Below, piece after piece: positions 46,744 through 58,085 of a stretch of 64,000 nt of DNA (its first letter is position 1; every line of letters begins with the position of its first letter). A program made the translations under genes and the position numbers. Source of the DNA: Amphiduros pacificus (Eukaryota; Annelida; Polychaeta; Phyllodocida; Hesionidae); the NCBI GenBank assembly GCA_949316495.1, contig OX439006.1, forward strand, positions 47,012,439 to 47,076,438, written 5' to 3'. Under the pieces are notes generated by a model that did no database searches, was not told the DNA's origin, and saw nothing but the letters and a program-made list of their open reading frames with translations.

Positions 46744-49700
46744 CTGAAACCAAGTATGGCATAAGTATACCTAAACCATTAGTTAGTGGTATGTACAAAA
46801 TTTACATGTTATTTTTTAAATAATTATTAATCTTATATTCAGCTCAGACATTCTTGATGTTCTTCACATTCTGTATTTTCATAGTAGATATTTTGACATA
46901 GAATGAAACGATTCCTTTGAAAATAGTCAATTTAGCAGTTTTAGTTCAAGGTTGTCACAATAGTTACCAGGTTTATCATATACTGCATTGTTTCTGACTT
47001 AAAAAGCAATGAAATAACAGTTATTGTTTAATTCTCAGACTATACAGTGGTCAATTGTGGGTTTGAAACAAATGATTGTGGATTCACTAGACCATGGCCA
47101 GCCTGGGCAGCACACAGTTGGAGGAGGAGCATAGTGGATTCTCGATTCTTCACAGGACCAGATAGTGGAGTGCACAACAGTGAATATTATTACCTGGCTT
47201 CAAGCTATGGATATTATAGAATAAAAGGGGGCATTGCGGCGTAGGTAGTTTAACATTTTACTTAATTATGTGAAGACAATTTTATTGAAAAAAATAATAA
47301 TGTTCTATAGACGAGACATCTAGTATCTTTGAAATTTGAAAAATGATTAATGACTCTTTAATTGTCTTTACAGTATGGCCACGCAAGAAGTTCCATATAC
47401 GGGTACTGTATGTGTACAGTTCTACTACTATATGTATGGAAAGGAGGTAGACAAGTTTTTTGTCTATCATAATAACAAGGATGTGAGATATAATTTCTAT
47501 GAGGCAGTGCATCGAAATATACTACTAACAGTCAGAGGAGATCAGGGCAAAAAATGGATCAAACAATCGTTGATTATCAATGTGGAGAAGGGTGACAATG
47601 TAAATGATATTCTGAAATATTACTTATAACATCTATTCGAGACAGCAATATTTCAATAAAATATTATTATATGATACCATCTATTGACATCATCTTTTAG
47701 TTGTTGGCATGATAGTTCTCAAGTGATATTGTGCTCCTGTCACACTAGAACTGCTGTGCGTTGAATATTTGATACATTCAGTAGTATTGCATTATGTCTG
47801 ACTGAAAATTGTTTACAGATGTGACAAACTCCACCAGAGGGCGACGTGGTGTACCTATATAATAGTTTGTGTGTGATTCTGGTGGACACACTATGTGCAG
47901 ATGTGAAATACCAAAGTTGGACGAAGTTGGTCTTGCGCATGCGTAGCACTCTCACTGCGTTCGATTGGCACTGCGGCTGCATCCACAGCATTTCCATATC
48001 GCTCAAACACTAGAGAATACCCTCTTTTCACCACTTCCAGGAGAAATGATTGCTGCAGTCAATTACACATATTTTCGCCCATGTAAACAAAGCCTTTTAA
48101 CTGTTTTTTTTCAAGGAATATAATCATCAAGAGATATTAATAATACTTGCAAACTGTGAATAATAGTTTGTTTTCCCAACGGGACATACACAAATATTTT
48201 AATGTTAAATTTTTCCCCATTAAATGTGCATCTAAAATATTCTCTGTTTTGTTCGACTTAATTTCAATATGGCGGCCAGTAAGCAGGAAATTCATGTTCT
48301 GCACATGCTCAGTTCTAAGAACAGCAGAAGGGTTGTGACCCCAACAAGATGGAGTTCCCGCTGAGATGGCAAGGTGTTCACTTTACACTGACTCTCTCTG
48401 CACTAAAAACACCCGCTTTGCACTTCTGCTTGGGACCTACTGAATCCAAACTGCACCCAAATCTATGCGCGACCTTGGTGTCCCCCAGTACCGGGCCACT
48501 GGAGTGCCGATTGAGTCACTCATGTGTGCTAGGAGTCCTCACTGTGCATGTCAGCGCTTCAAAAATAAATTTGGATGTCGTACTGTGTACCAACTCTTTT
48601 TGGTCTAATAGCATAATCGAAAATGGTCCACCATTCCAGTCACATCAATTTATTAAGATGTTAAGGTCTCTCATTAATTGCTATAGCTCTTAATATTTGA
48701 ATTTGAAATTTCAGATAGTATTTGCAGCCAGATTAAATGGAGAACGGGATGGAGATATAGCAATAGATGACATTTCGATATCATATGGACTATGCTCTGG
48801 TATATATTTATTTACCTGACCCATTTTCTGATCTATTTCCTTGACCTATTGCACTGTATAATGATTACCTGTGAGAACCAATCACTCAACTAATGTTGTT
48901 AGACACTAAACAAATTCAGTTTGAGCACAATAACAAATAATAAGTCAATGAAAATAAAATATGAATCATCAAAATAATAAACATTCAACATTTGTTCTGA
49001 GTAGTTTCTCCATAATACCCTGAACCCTAAAGACACTTTTGTGATATTTTGATTTTTAGTTTAATATGTTTGATGTCCTTTTTATTTATTTTTCTTCCAG
49101 ATTAATGTGTTCATAACATTTCACTGCAGTATATATTATTCAATTTTAGATGTTTTAGGCACATGTTCTGTGGTTGTTAGTGCATTTGTAGATGCACAGA
49201 TTAGTGTTTCAGCTCCTCTTGCTAACTTCACCATAGAGAACCACATAATAAAAGGGGCGACTTCACAATCATATGAGTTTTCATGGGATGAAGTCAGTGT
49301 TCCAAATGATGGAAATGTTCACCAGAACTCTGGCATAATGGTGTCATCCACAACTGATCTTGATGCATGGCGTGATGAAATAAAGGTTGAGGCAGTTTGC
49401 AAGTTAAGGTTTTCACTTGAGGGCGATACTATGTTGGTACTTCCTGTCAAGGATTATGACACAGAGTTCATCATTCCCATGTACAAGGAAATTGAATCTA
49501 CTACTGGACAGGTCATTATTGTGGCCAGTGCATCAGAGACTGAGATTAAAATATACAGGTATGTGAGAACATATAACAAACTGTATGGTAAATATAAATA
49601 TTACAATAATTGTATAATCATCAAGGTCATTATAACATTTATTACATGTTTATAGCTAATATTATTGATGGCTCAAAACTACAAAAGGTGTGTGACAAAC

Positions 49701-52320
49701 AACTTATATGACTGGGCGCTGGCAATCCGAGGCTAGACCTCAAGCCAAAGTCTGTATCATAGATAAAAGTTAATTTATCACCCCTCATAAGCCAATTTTG
49801 AATATCATGTGACTGGGCCATGGGAATAATCATCTTTGAATATATTTAATCGTGTATAAGTTATTTGTTCAGAAATATTTGTGGCATTTTCAGCATTTGC
49901 TTCAATGAATCTCTCGTGACTGATTGATCCATAATTGCCCAATATGTTGTTGATTTCAGTCTTCATGAGGCACAAGTATGAGAGTTAAAATTGTTTCCAT
50001 CTTCCTTGGGGGGGCTGTTAATGTAGGGCTTCAATTCCCATACCAACGTTTGAGTTTAAGTGTAGAACAATGTAAAAATATTCATACAATACTCATGAAA
50101 ATGATCGTGATGCATATTACACAACTAATAAATGCTTTCCTTGTTTTAAAGGAAAAAAGGTCCACGCCAAAAATATTCCATAAAAAAGAAAGTCAACCTT
50201 GATATGAATGATGTATACATCTATGAATCCAAAAAAGATGACTTGACTGGAACTTTTGTTCAATCTACAAAACCTATTGCGGTTTATATCATCACCATGT
50301 GTGAGACGTGCGACCAGTCCTTTATGGCTGTGCCTGGGATCATGAGTCTAGAGACAGAATATTTCATACCCCCAATAGATGGGAGGGATGGACCAATGGG
50401 ATATGATGTAAAAGTTACTGCAGCTTTTGATAACACACAGGTCTTCAGTCATGCATTGCATCCAACCGAGCAAAGTGTTCTTCGTAGGTGAGTAATAGAC
50501 TGATATAAAAAGACCTTAAAAAGTAAGACCTCTATTAAAAAATAAGACCTCTATTAAAAATAAGACCTCTATTAAAAATAAGACCTCTATTAAAAATAAG
50601 ACCTCTGATTCAAAATGCTTATCAGAATCAAATCAGCTCTTTATGCAAATGACATGTGGTGATATGTGAATGTTTTCCTACAATATTTCAAAGTCATTAT
50701 TTTCCTTTTAACTCCAGCAATATTTGCCTTCATATTCAAATTGTCTTTAGTACGTCAGGATTATTCAAATGTTGCTGTTCATATTGAATTTTGATGAGAA
50801 ATAGACTTTTTAACTTTAATGTTATGATCGTTTCAAATGTATCCAGACATATATTGGACCAATATTGTCAATAGATGCATATCATAAGATTTTTCTGGAT
50901 TAAATATGAATAAAACTGGACTGAATTGTAAATTAAGCAGTGCGCTCAGAATGTGGCACAGTCATTGTCATTGTCATACAACACATTTATATTATTTTAC
51001 TTGTTTGAAAGCAATTAATGCTATTCATAGGTCTAAAGCCATGATATAGTAACCCTTTTATAAATGACAATCTTTAATTGACATCACTAAGCTTTCAGCA
51101 CAAATAACCTTAAATACAGATTGTTATGCCCTAGAAATGATTAAGTTCTATTTGTTAACAATTTATGACTAATGGTAGAAAATATATTTATATATCAATT
51201 TACTGGGACATATCTTTCTGAGATATCTTTCATAGAAATAGAGCTTATTGAACTATATTAATGATGAACAATATCAAACTGATTGATAGCTCATATCAGA
51301 ACTTCTCCAGTGATTTATCTTCTGTTGATAATTTATTTTCAGAGGTGAAGAAATAATCATTACTACTTTTTCTCTTGCTGGCCTGTACATTTCCTGTTCT
51401 GAGAAATGCCTAGTGACCATATACAACACAGCTTATGAATCTGATAAACGTGATCGGTCGGACAGTTTTGTAATGAGAGTGCCTGGTATGAATCATTGGG
51501 AATCTCAGGTCATCTTCAACACAATATCTGGCCCAGAAAACAGGTAAGACTTGATTGGTTTGTCAAACGAACTGTATGTGGGGTGTCAGGAGAAACCCCC
51601 AGGGACAATCCCCCCTTGCCAGGCAATACCCCTTTAATATAAGCATCTGTAAATAAAACTTTACATTATGATATTTTTTATAATATGTTATTCTATTGGT
51701 GAGGTTATGTTTAGGAGGTCAGATTTGCCAAGGGGGTTTTGTCATTTTGAAACATTTATGAGACACAATACAGAATCTTAATGCAACTTTATGACAGCGC
51801 ACACAATAGAAGAATAAAGTCGATTGATGTTCATAAATATGCCTAATTTGCTCATATTTAAAATGACATAATTTTGCCTGCTTTAGTAGCAATTTAGTAG
51901 CAATGGTATAGTAGTAATGGTATTCAAGGACAATTTAAATAAAAACTAACTTTAAAGCATTTATTCAAAGTCACTGTAATTTGCATTTATTGAAAATAAC
52001 ATTGTGCACTATTTTATTATCTTTTTTATTGTAGTTATTACATAACTGTGTTGTCAAAGGAACCAAAGCAAGGTTATGCTTTGAATCTGGTATCTAATGA
52101 ACCAAGTGAGTCTCAAATGATTGAACCTATCAACTGGGGCCCCATCAAGAGTCCGAAGGAAGACAGCTATATTTTTAGAACATTCAACATAACCTCTTCA
52201 TACAGCAATAAATTCCATACTCTTAATGGGGATGATCCTTTGGGAGTATGGGTTTATGCTCATGGCAACTATAAACTTCCTGGGGACCCAAGAGGCTTTG
52301 GCATGGCAACTACAGAGTAA
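46744..52320 (+). CDS. MAM + IgGFc-binding-domain secreted protein, gene 2 (exons 2-9)
   Basis: Exons: 46744-46788, 47039-47240, 47374-47599, 48715-48799, 49150-49558, 50152-50487, 51343-51543 and 52035-52320 (TAA). With exon 1 at 27339 the frame is 1854 nt, 617 residues. Mature order: short linker AETKYGISIPKPLVSDY, MAM domain (NCGFETNDCGFT to YGLCS), then the IgGFc-binding-type domain (EFIIPMYKE, TKPIAVYIITMCETC, PLGVWVYAHGNYK). Exons 4 and 6-9 are the same length as in gene 1. The first MAM exon is 6 nt longer and exon 5 gains one codon. The first MAM exon is also the most divergent in residues, which could reflect relaxed or diversifying selection. It looks functional. The donor after the first MAM exon is GTAGGT (gene 1 has GTAAGT). 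Confidence 0.9.
50512..50612. repeat. 19-bp VNTR in gene 2 intron 7
   Basis: Five or six units of AAAAATAAGACCTCTATTA follow the exon ending at 50487. Gene 1 has only two loose units at the same place (3970-4015), so the array grew after duplication. Confidence 0.85.
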
Positions 52321-52408
52321 AGGTATATCTGAGGCAAAATATAAATGATATATACTCACTGCTTGTGTATTGTAATATAAGAAGAAAATTGGATTTTGGA
52401 ATTTTGGA

Positions 52409-52414
52409 AATAAA
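52409..52414 (+). promoter_or_regulatory. Polyadenylation signal of gene 2
   Basis: AATAAA lies 89 bases after the stop codon, at a site conserved with gene 1 (5715). Confidence 0.55.
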
Positions 52415-52520
52415 TCTTGGCAATTAAGAGTTTGTGTTGATTTGAAAAGTGTCTACAATTGAAAAAGGTATTCTTTTAATATATTTAATACAATATTATT
52501 TTAAAAAGCAAACTTATAGA

Positions 52521-52590
52521 AAGGTCTATGGGGCATATACTCTCGGTGGGATGCCAATTGGTTTTGCTAAGTAAACTTATAGATGTAAAT
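52521..52590 (+). mobile_element. 3' tail remnant of a jockey-like LINE (paralogue of 5811-5880)
   Basis: It shares the CTCTCGGTGGGATGCCAATT and AACTTATAGATGTA blocks with 5811-5880 and with the element end near 39690. Confidence 0.65.
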
Positions 52591-52723
52591 GGAATGTTTG
52601 TTAGCAGACTTTCTTATATATTCAGAGCCTGCTTTTTAAACATTCTCAGGCAAGAGATTGATGTTTGGTATTGTCTTTGAGTATTATACTCAAAGGTTTT
52701 ATTTCAAGAAACTATAAATACTT

Positions 52724-52800
52724 GTAAATGAATGATTATCATTCATTTACATTCATTATCATTCATTCATTTACTAATGATTATCATTCATTTACTTTAC
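52724..52800. repeat. Palindrome cluster, left copy
   Basis: Repeats of GTAAATGAATGAT / ATCATTCATTTAC form a 27-nt near-perfect palindrome and partial copies. A direct-repeat copy of this block and the following 100 bases lies at 60357-60545. Confidence 0.8.
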
Positions 52801-52904
52801 ATCCCATTGTTCTTCAATTCTGAACCAATCTGGATGGTTGTTATATAACATTTTTTTTATATCTTACAAAAAGTATTAAAATTATATCAATGATATAATA
52901 CAAC

Positions 52905-53213
52905 ACGGGCCGTGGCGCAGTTGGTTAGGGCGCCAGCTTATTAGCACCAGTTCCTCTGTAGTGATCCAAAGATCGTGGGTTCGAACCCCGGCCGTGCCGG
53001 GATTGAACTCATGATACAATTTCCCACATGAGCTGAGGCCTGTGCCAAAGGGTTAACCCGTTGTCCTTGTAAATCTGTGACCGGGTGGGTTGTCATGTCA
53101 AGGACCTGCGACATGACAATTCAGTGAGGCAGCACTATATCTGCTACAAGTAGGTCTCATCACGAAATAACTGAAATAATGTTGAAAGTGATGTAAAACC
53201 CCAAACAAACAAA
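52905..53213 (+). mobile_element. tRNA-derived SINE, copy 5
   Basis: Near-consensus copy: A box TGGCGCAGTTGG, B box GGTTCGAACCC, tail CCCCAAACAAACAAA. The 10-bp target duplication ATAATACAAC is at 52895-52904 and 53214-53223. The paralogous uninterrupted site is at about 60540. Confidence 0.93.
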
Positions 53214-53268
53214 ATAATACAACTAGTATAAAAGGCGAGGATCACAAGAATAAGCTTGACGACGATCA

Positions 53269-53332
53269 CAGTCCCGACCAAGACCAACAACGGTTTCGAT
53301 CTAGTTCGATCTCTTCAGTTGGATAGGGACTG
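53269..53332 (-). ncRNA. Type I hammerhead self-cleaving ribozyme
   Basis: On the minus strand the full core is present: CUGAAGA (53318-53312, fitting CUGANGA); stem II GAUC/GAUC with 6-nt loop GAACUA; GAAA (53297-53294); stem III ACC/GGU with 6-nt loop GUUGUU; then U16.1 (53283) and C17 (53282). Stem I pairs CCAA with UUGG and CAGUCCC with GGGACUG around an internal loop. Cleavage is expected between 53282 and 53281. A three-base-pair stem III and open stem I are the form known from Penelope-like elements, and this one lies about 45 bases from the element's end. All required core bases are present, so activity is likely. Confidence 0.93.
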
Positions 53333-54369
53333 ACTGCGTTATCCTAATTCTTGTTTATATTGGATCTAGTGGAGGTGACAGCACCTCTGGAGGTGCTGTG
53401 CCTTCACTTGTAGCACCTCCAGTCTGGAGGTGTTCTGATTTTTATGAGCTCTCGAGTGGAGGTGCTATTGAAAAACCATTGTTTTGAGGGCATTGCAAGG
53501 GTTACAGGCGAGTTGTAAAGTGTTCTATATATGTTGTAGAATATTCTGCAATTTTTGGGGAGGTTTTTTCGACTTTTTGTCGATTCGAAAGTGTTCGATC
53601 TCTAATCTCTAATTCTTTTGAAATTTACGGACCCTCTCCCGGATGGCCTCCAGACTAGTTCGTTTATTTTACGCTGCGTACTGCCCCGGCGCGGGGTAGG
53701 AATGTCCAGTTTTTAAACGACTTAATTGATCTCGTTTCTTTCTTTTGTTATATGTACGAGAATTTTTCAATAATTGAATAGGATAAGATACCTTGTTTTT
53801 GTTGGGTTCTCGGCCAGTTTTTGAGCCGTTTTTTGGGGCGTTTGTATTCCAATGTCGATTAGGAACCTGGTTTGGTTTCATACAAACACAGACAAGAAAC
53901 TTTTTTCTTTAAAAATAGGTTTTATTTTCATATTGGTTTCATTTCTGGTTGTTTCTTGTGGTATTTTACAGACTTATGTTGCAATTCAGACAGTTTGTGG
54001 ACTATGGATGACTATGTGTCTTCCAGGATATCCTGGAGGGATTCCAGGATCTTTTCCAAGTCTTGGGGGGGGGGGGGTTTTCGTGTCTCCCATTCGAAGC
54101 TTTCCCAGAAATCGTCAATGTTTGTCGACTCTGGGATGCCATTGGGAACTTGATCTGGGGTGATTTTGCCCAAAGAGAGAGCCTCGGTGGTTGATGCTCC
54201 CTCTGTGATCTCCCCTGCTCCACTTGATTCTAAGTTAGCTGAAAAGAGTAGAATGAGTACCTGGTGATGAGTTAGTTTTAGAAATTCTTATCACCGGATG
54301 GGATTTCCAAGAAGTTCCCCATCTGGTGAAGATGCAGTGGTCTTTAATTTGTGACTGTATTAATTTGTC

Positions 54370-54651
54370 TCATATTTTCTGGTACATCTGGGTGGTTGTC
54401 TTACTTGCTTGTGGTGTTTCCGATCTGACCTCAGTTTGGAGGTTGTATGTCAGGGTTGTCTGTGTGAGGTCTCTGATTTGGACCTCTGCCTCCATGCGCA
54501 ATTGTATGTTGCATTGGGTCAAGAGGGAACAGAATGGATCCCGTTTGCAATGCCTCCTCAGGTTGTTGAGTCTTGTGTATGTCACCATACAGTAGTCACA
54601 CTTGTACCCCTTGTGCGTGGGTGTGTGGGCGTGCTGGGCGTGGCGTCTCAT
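54370..54651 (-). pseudogene. Penelope-associated C2H2 zinc-finger coding sequence, part cut off by LINE B
   Basis: The frame reads HAQHAHTPTHKGYKCDYC and RLNNLRRHCKR, a C2H2 finger, followed by a hydrophilic region. It repeats the 153 bases at 58129-58281 because that segment was duplicated when LINE B inserted. Further coding-like sequence in another frame continues to about 53900 across a G homopolymer (54065-54076). Confidence 0.55.
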
Positions 54652-54685
54652 GGCCCGGAGTGTGGTGTAAGTTTTGCCACATTGA
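54533..54685. repeat. 153-bp direct repeat, left flank of LINE B
   Basis: Matches 58129-58281 over 153 positions with two differences by eye. It runs from AATGGATCCCGTTTGCAATG to TTGCCACATTGA. LINE B lies exactly between the two copies, so it is read as a very long target-site duplication. Confidence 0.9.
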
Positions 54686-54971
54686 TGGTGAAAAAGAAGT
54701 GGGAGACTATATAAAAAGAAACGGAGTCACCTTTCGCAACGTGGAAAAGAAAAGTAATGACAAAGCTAAGTTCAACTCTTTCAGATTGACTATTTCCAAA
54801 GATGACATGGATACAATCATGAACCCTCTTTTCTGGCCCAAGGGATGGAATGTGCGGAGATGGTACATTCCAAAGGAGAACACTGAAGCTATTGGTAATA
54901 GACCAGACACCAATAGAGAAGAGACTGTTGAGGAACAAGGGCAGCCTGATCTTGGCACAGTGGCTTTCTAA
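54686..54971 (+). CDS. LINE B ORF1, C-terminal part
   Basis: About 95 codons from the truncated 5' end: VGDYIKRNGVTFRNVEKK, then FRLTISKDDMDTIMNPLFWP and GWNVRRWY, similar to the C-terminus of LINE A ORF1. The N-terminal part is missing because the insertion is truncated. The stop is 54 bases before ORF2. Confidence 0.75.
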
Positions 54972-55025
54972 GTAACTGAATGTGATATGCATTGTTAGTA
55001 TTCTTAAAATATATTTATTTTTTTC

Positions 55026-58000
55026 ATGGACCCAAACAACAAACTGAATATAACCAGTTTTAACTGTAAGCATTTTAAAGACAGTGGCCCTAAATTTGAC
55101 TTTTTATGTGATGTGTCGATAAACTGTGATATCCTATTTTTACAGGAGCATTGCTTGTACAAAAGTGAAATGAGTAAGATGTGTAAATTAGGTGGTGGTA
55201 TGGCTATTACTGGAAACAGCTCTATGGATGAATGCACTGCTAGGGAGGGCCGCCCTTATGGTGGCTGTGCAATATTGTGGAAATCTACAATTAAAAATAG
55301 TATTAAGGAGATAAAATGTGACCATGTCAGATTATGTGGCATTATCATAAAGATCAGTGAAAATTGTGATTTTATGTGTCTTAATGCATATATGCCTTGT
55401 GATAACAGAGCTGAAGATGCCAATTTTGCTGAATATATGGATGTGCTTAATGAAGTGGAGCAGTTAATACAAAGATATAACCCGGCTCATATTCTTTTTG
55501 GTGGTGACCTCAATACAGACATTTCAAGGACTACACCTCATGCAGTTGCTCTTAGGAATTTTATTAATGATTTTAATATGACTGTATGTATTGATGATCC
55601 AAATGTTGACATTCCGTATACTTTTGCTAACTCATCTGGAAATAGCTCCAGGATTGATCATTTTCTCTTTTACTCAGTTTCAGGAATCAGTGTTGAAAAT
55701 TGTTTTATTACTGATAATTTATTATTCTCTGACCATGTACCTCTTTGCTTGTTGCTTGATGTAAATATTAATCATGCATCTCTTCATACAAGGGAATATA
55801 TTCCAAGGGTGGCTTGGAATAAAGCTACTGTTGAACAGATTAATAAATATAAAGATGATCTTTCAACTAAATTGTCTAATTTAAGTTATAATAATGAGGC
55901 ACTTACATGTAGTGATGTATTTTGTAAACAACATGTAAAGGATATAAGTAGTTTATACAATAATATTCTTATTATGTGTAAGGAAGCTGCTAAATGCATA
56001 CCCACAAGTGGAGTATCAGAGCCACCTGGTGGCAAAAGGAAAGTAGCTGGGTGGTCTGAACATGTTGCCCACTTTAAACAGGAAGCCCTATATTGGCATA
56101 GGGAGTGGCGTCAACATGGGCAACCTCGCCATGGTCCACTTACTGAGATGCGACGCATAACCAGAGCTCAGTATCACAGAGCAGTAAGATCAGTAATGCG
56201 TCAAGGTCAGCATATTCAAATGACAAGGATGGCTGAGTCTATTTCTGAAAATAGACATCGTGACCTTTGGTCTGAGGTTCGCAAAATTAAAGGCAGAAAT
56301 AATTTTGTGCCCTCTTGTATTGACGGTGTTGTTGGTGATGAGGAAATTTCAGAGCTATTCTCTGAAAAATATAACTATCTATACAACAGTGTACCCTATG
56401 ATGTAAATGATATGAATGAGATAAAAGAAGAAATTTATAATCGTATTAATTCAAATGATGTTTACAATATTTGTGTTGAGGATGTGCTTAAAGGTGTGCA
56501 GCATCTTAAGCTTGGTAAGTCAGATGGTGAAGAGGGCCTGCAGTCTGACCATATTATACATGGACCTCATTTTTTATATGTTTTGCTAACCCTGGTTTTT
56601 AATAGCATGTTGATACATGGTGTTAGCCCTGATTCAATGTTGGTAGGCACCATGGTCCCTATACCAAAGAATAAAAAACAATTATTGTGTATGTCTGATA
56701 ATTTTAGGGCTATTACATTATCCAGTATTCTTGCTAAACTGTTTGATGTGATTATTTTATTTAAAGAACAGGATGCTCTGTCTACCTCTAATCTACAGTT
56801 TGGATTTAAGCCCAAAATGTCAACAACTCATTGTACATATGTTATGAATGAAACCATAAGCCATTATAATGCAAATGGTAGCAATGTGTATGTTTTAATG
56901 TTAGATGCTAGCAAGGCGTTTGACAGAGTAAATTACTGTAAGTTATTTAAAGTGCTGTTAAAACGTCAATTGCCACCTATGGTTCTAAGGCTATTGTTGT
57001 TTATGTATACCAATCAAAAGCTACAAGTCAGGTGGGGAGCAAATACATCTGGCCAATTTGGAGCTAGTAATGGCGTAAAACAGGGAGCTATTTTATCGCC
57101 AATTTTATTCTCTGTATATATGGATGGACTATTTGAAAGACTCGAAAATAGTGGTATTGGTTGTCACTTGGGGAACCATTATGTAGGGGGTCTTGGATAT
57201 GCTGATGATTTGTCTTTGTTGACACCAACACTCTCTGCTTTAATAAAGTTAACAAGAATATGTGAAAAATATGCTGACGAATACAACGTTTTATTTAATG
57301 GTGGAAAAAGCCAATTTCTTGTCTTTAGAGGTAAAGGATGTGTACCTGACAACAGGGAAATAATTGTTAATAACACAGTGCTGAAGAGTGTACAAAAAGC
57401 AGTTCATCTGGGTCATTGTGTATCTACAACTGACCAAGATAGTATGGTTAGAGATGCAATTGCCAAATTTTGGAGAAGTTTTAATATGTTTATGGCTGAT
57501 TTTAGTCATGTATATTCTGTGATAAAATGTAAACTATTCAAACAATATTGTTGTTCATACTATGGTGCTCCTTTATGGCTGTTGAAGGGAAAACTTGTTG
57601 ATAATTTATGTACTGCATGGCGTAAGGCACTAAGAATAATTTGGAGAGTATCTCCAGTCACTCACTGTGAAATTTTAGCACTTTTGTCTGACTGCCTACC
57701 ACTAGAAATAAGCCTCAAACAGCGATTCATGAAATTTATGTGTAAATCACTAGAACATGAATCACCTGTTATTAAAAGTGTGGCTAATTTAGCACTAAAG
57801 AATCCATGGTCTAATTCTGGTATAAATTATTGTGAAGTATCATATGACTATGACTTAAATGTTAGCAAGTCTGTCTGTAAGATTGGTAATGATTGGAGAG
57901 CATCTGCGTCTGCAGAGACAATTAGTGATGCGAAGGTATTAATCGAGATGATTGAAGTACGGGATGGTTTAAAATCGTGTGAACTCTTGTCTGAAAATGA

Positions 58001-58037
58001 TATTAATGACATTATTATACATATAACCACAAATTGA
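55026..58037 (+). CDS. LINE B ORF2: APE endonuclease + reverse transcriptase, 1003 aa
   Basis: Uninterrupted frame from ATG. The endonuclease spans about 1-240: NITSFNCKHFKDSG, FLQEHCLY, ILFGGDLNTDIS, SRIDHFLFY, FSDHVPLCLL. The RT spans about 530-800: IPKNKKQLLCMSDNFRAITL, LQFGFKPKMSTTHC, LMLDASKAFDRVNY, NGVKQGAILSPILFSVYMDG, catalytic GYADDLSLL. A C-terminal domain of about 200 residues follows. The RT resembles LINE A's and differs from the CR1/L2 types in the window; the exact clade cannot be fixed by eye. The enzyme would nick a target and copy its RNA there. Confidence 0.93.
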   Translation: MDPNNKLNITSFNCKHFKDSGPKFDFLCDVSINCDILFLQEHCLYKSEMSKMCKLGGGMAITGNSSMDECTAREGRPYGGCAILWKSTIKNSIKEIKCDHVRLCGIIIKISENCDFMCLNAYMPCDNRAEDANFAEYMDVLNEVEQLIQRYNPAHILFGGDLNTDISRTTPHAVALRNFINDFNMTVCIDDPNVDIPYTFANSSGNSSRIDHFLFYSVSGISVENCFITDNLLFSDHVPLCLLLDVNINHASLHTREYIPRVAWNKATVEQINKYKDDLSTKLSNLSYNNEALTCSDVFCKQHVKDISSLYNNILIMCKEAAKCIPTSGVSEPPGGKRKVAGWSEHVAHFKQEALYWHREWRQHGQPRHGPLTEMRRITRAQYHRAVRSVMRQGQHIQMTRMAESISENRHRDLWSEVRKIKGRNNFVPSCIDGVVGDEEISELFSEKYNYLYNSVPYDVNDMNEIKEEIYNRINSNDVYNICVEDVLKGVQHLKLGKSDGEEGLQSDHIIHGPHFLYVLLTLVFNSMLIHGVSPDSMLVGTMVPIPKNKKQLLCMSDNFRAITLSSILAKLFDVIILFKEQDALSTSNLQFGFKPKMSTTHCTYVMNETISHYNANGSNVYVLMLDASKAFDRVNYCKLFKVLLKRQLPPMVLRLLLFMYTNQKLQVRWGANTSGQFGASNGVKQGAILSPILFSVYMDGLFERLENSGIGCHLGNHYVGGLGYADDLSLLTPTLSALIKLTRICEKYADEYNVLFNGGKSQFLVFRGKGCVPDNREIIVNNTVLKSVQKAVHLGHCVSTTDQDSMVRDAIAKFWRSFNMFMADFSHVYSVIKCKLFKQYCCSYYGAPLWLLKGKLVDNLCTAWRKALRIIWRVSPVTHCEILALLSDCLPLEISLKQRFMKFMCKSLEHESPVIKSVANLALKNPWSNSGINYCEVSYDYDLNVSKSVCKIGNDWRASASAETISDAKVLIEMIEVRDGLKSCELLSENDINDIIIHITTN

Positions 58038-58085
58038 TTTTATATAACTTTTTTAATCACTCTTTGAAACAAATGATTGTAAAAC

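Noticed and set aside
54260-54300. Second hammerhead-like motif (GGTGATGAG ... GAAA) on the plus strand
   Set aside because: The core C before UGAUGA is a G and stem III/U-H cannot be formed, so the catalytic core is incomplete.
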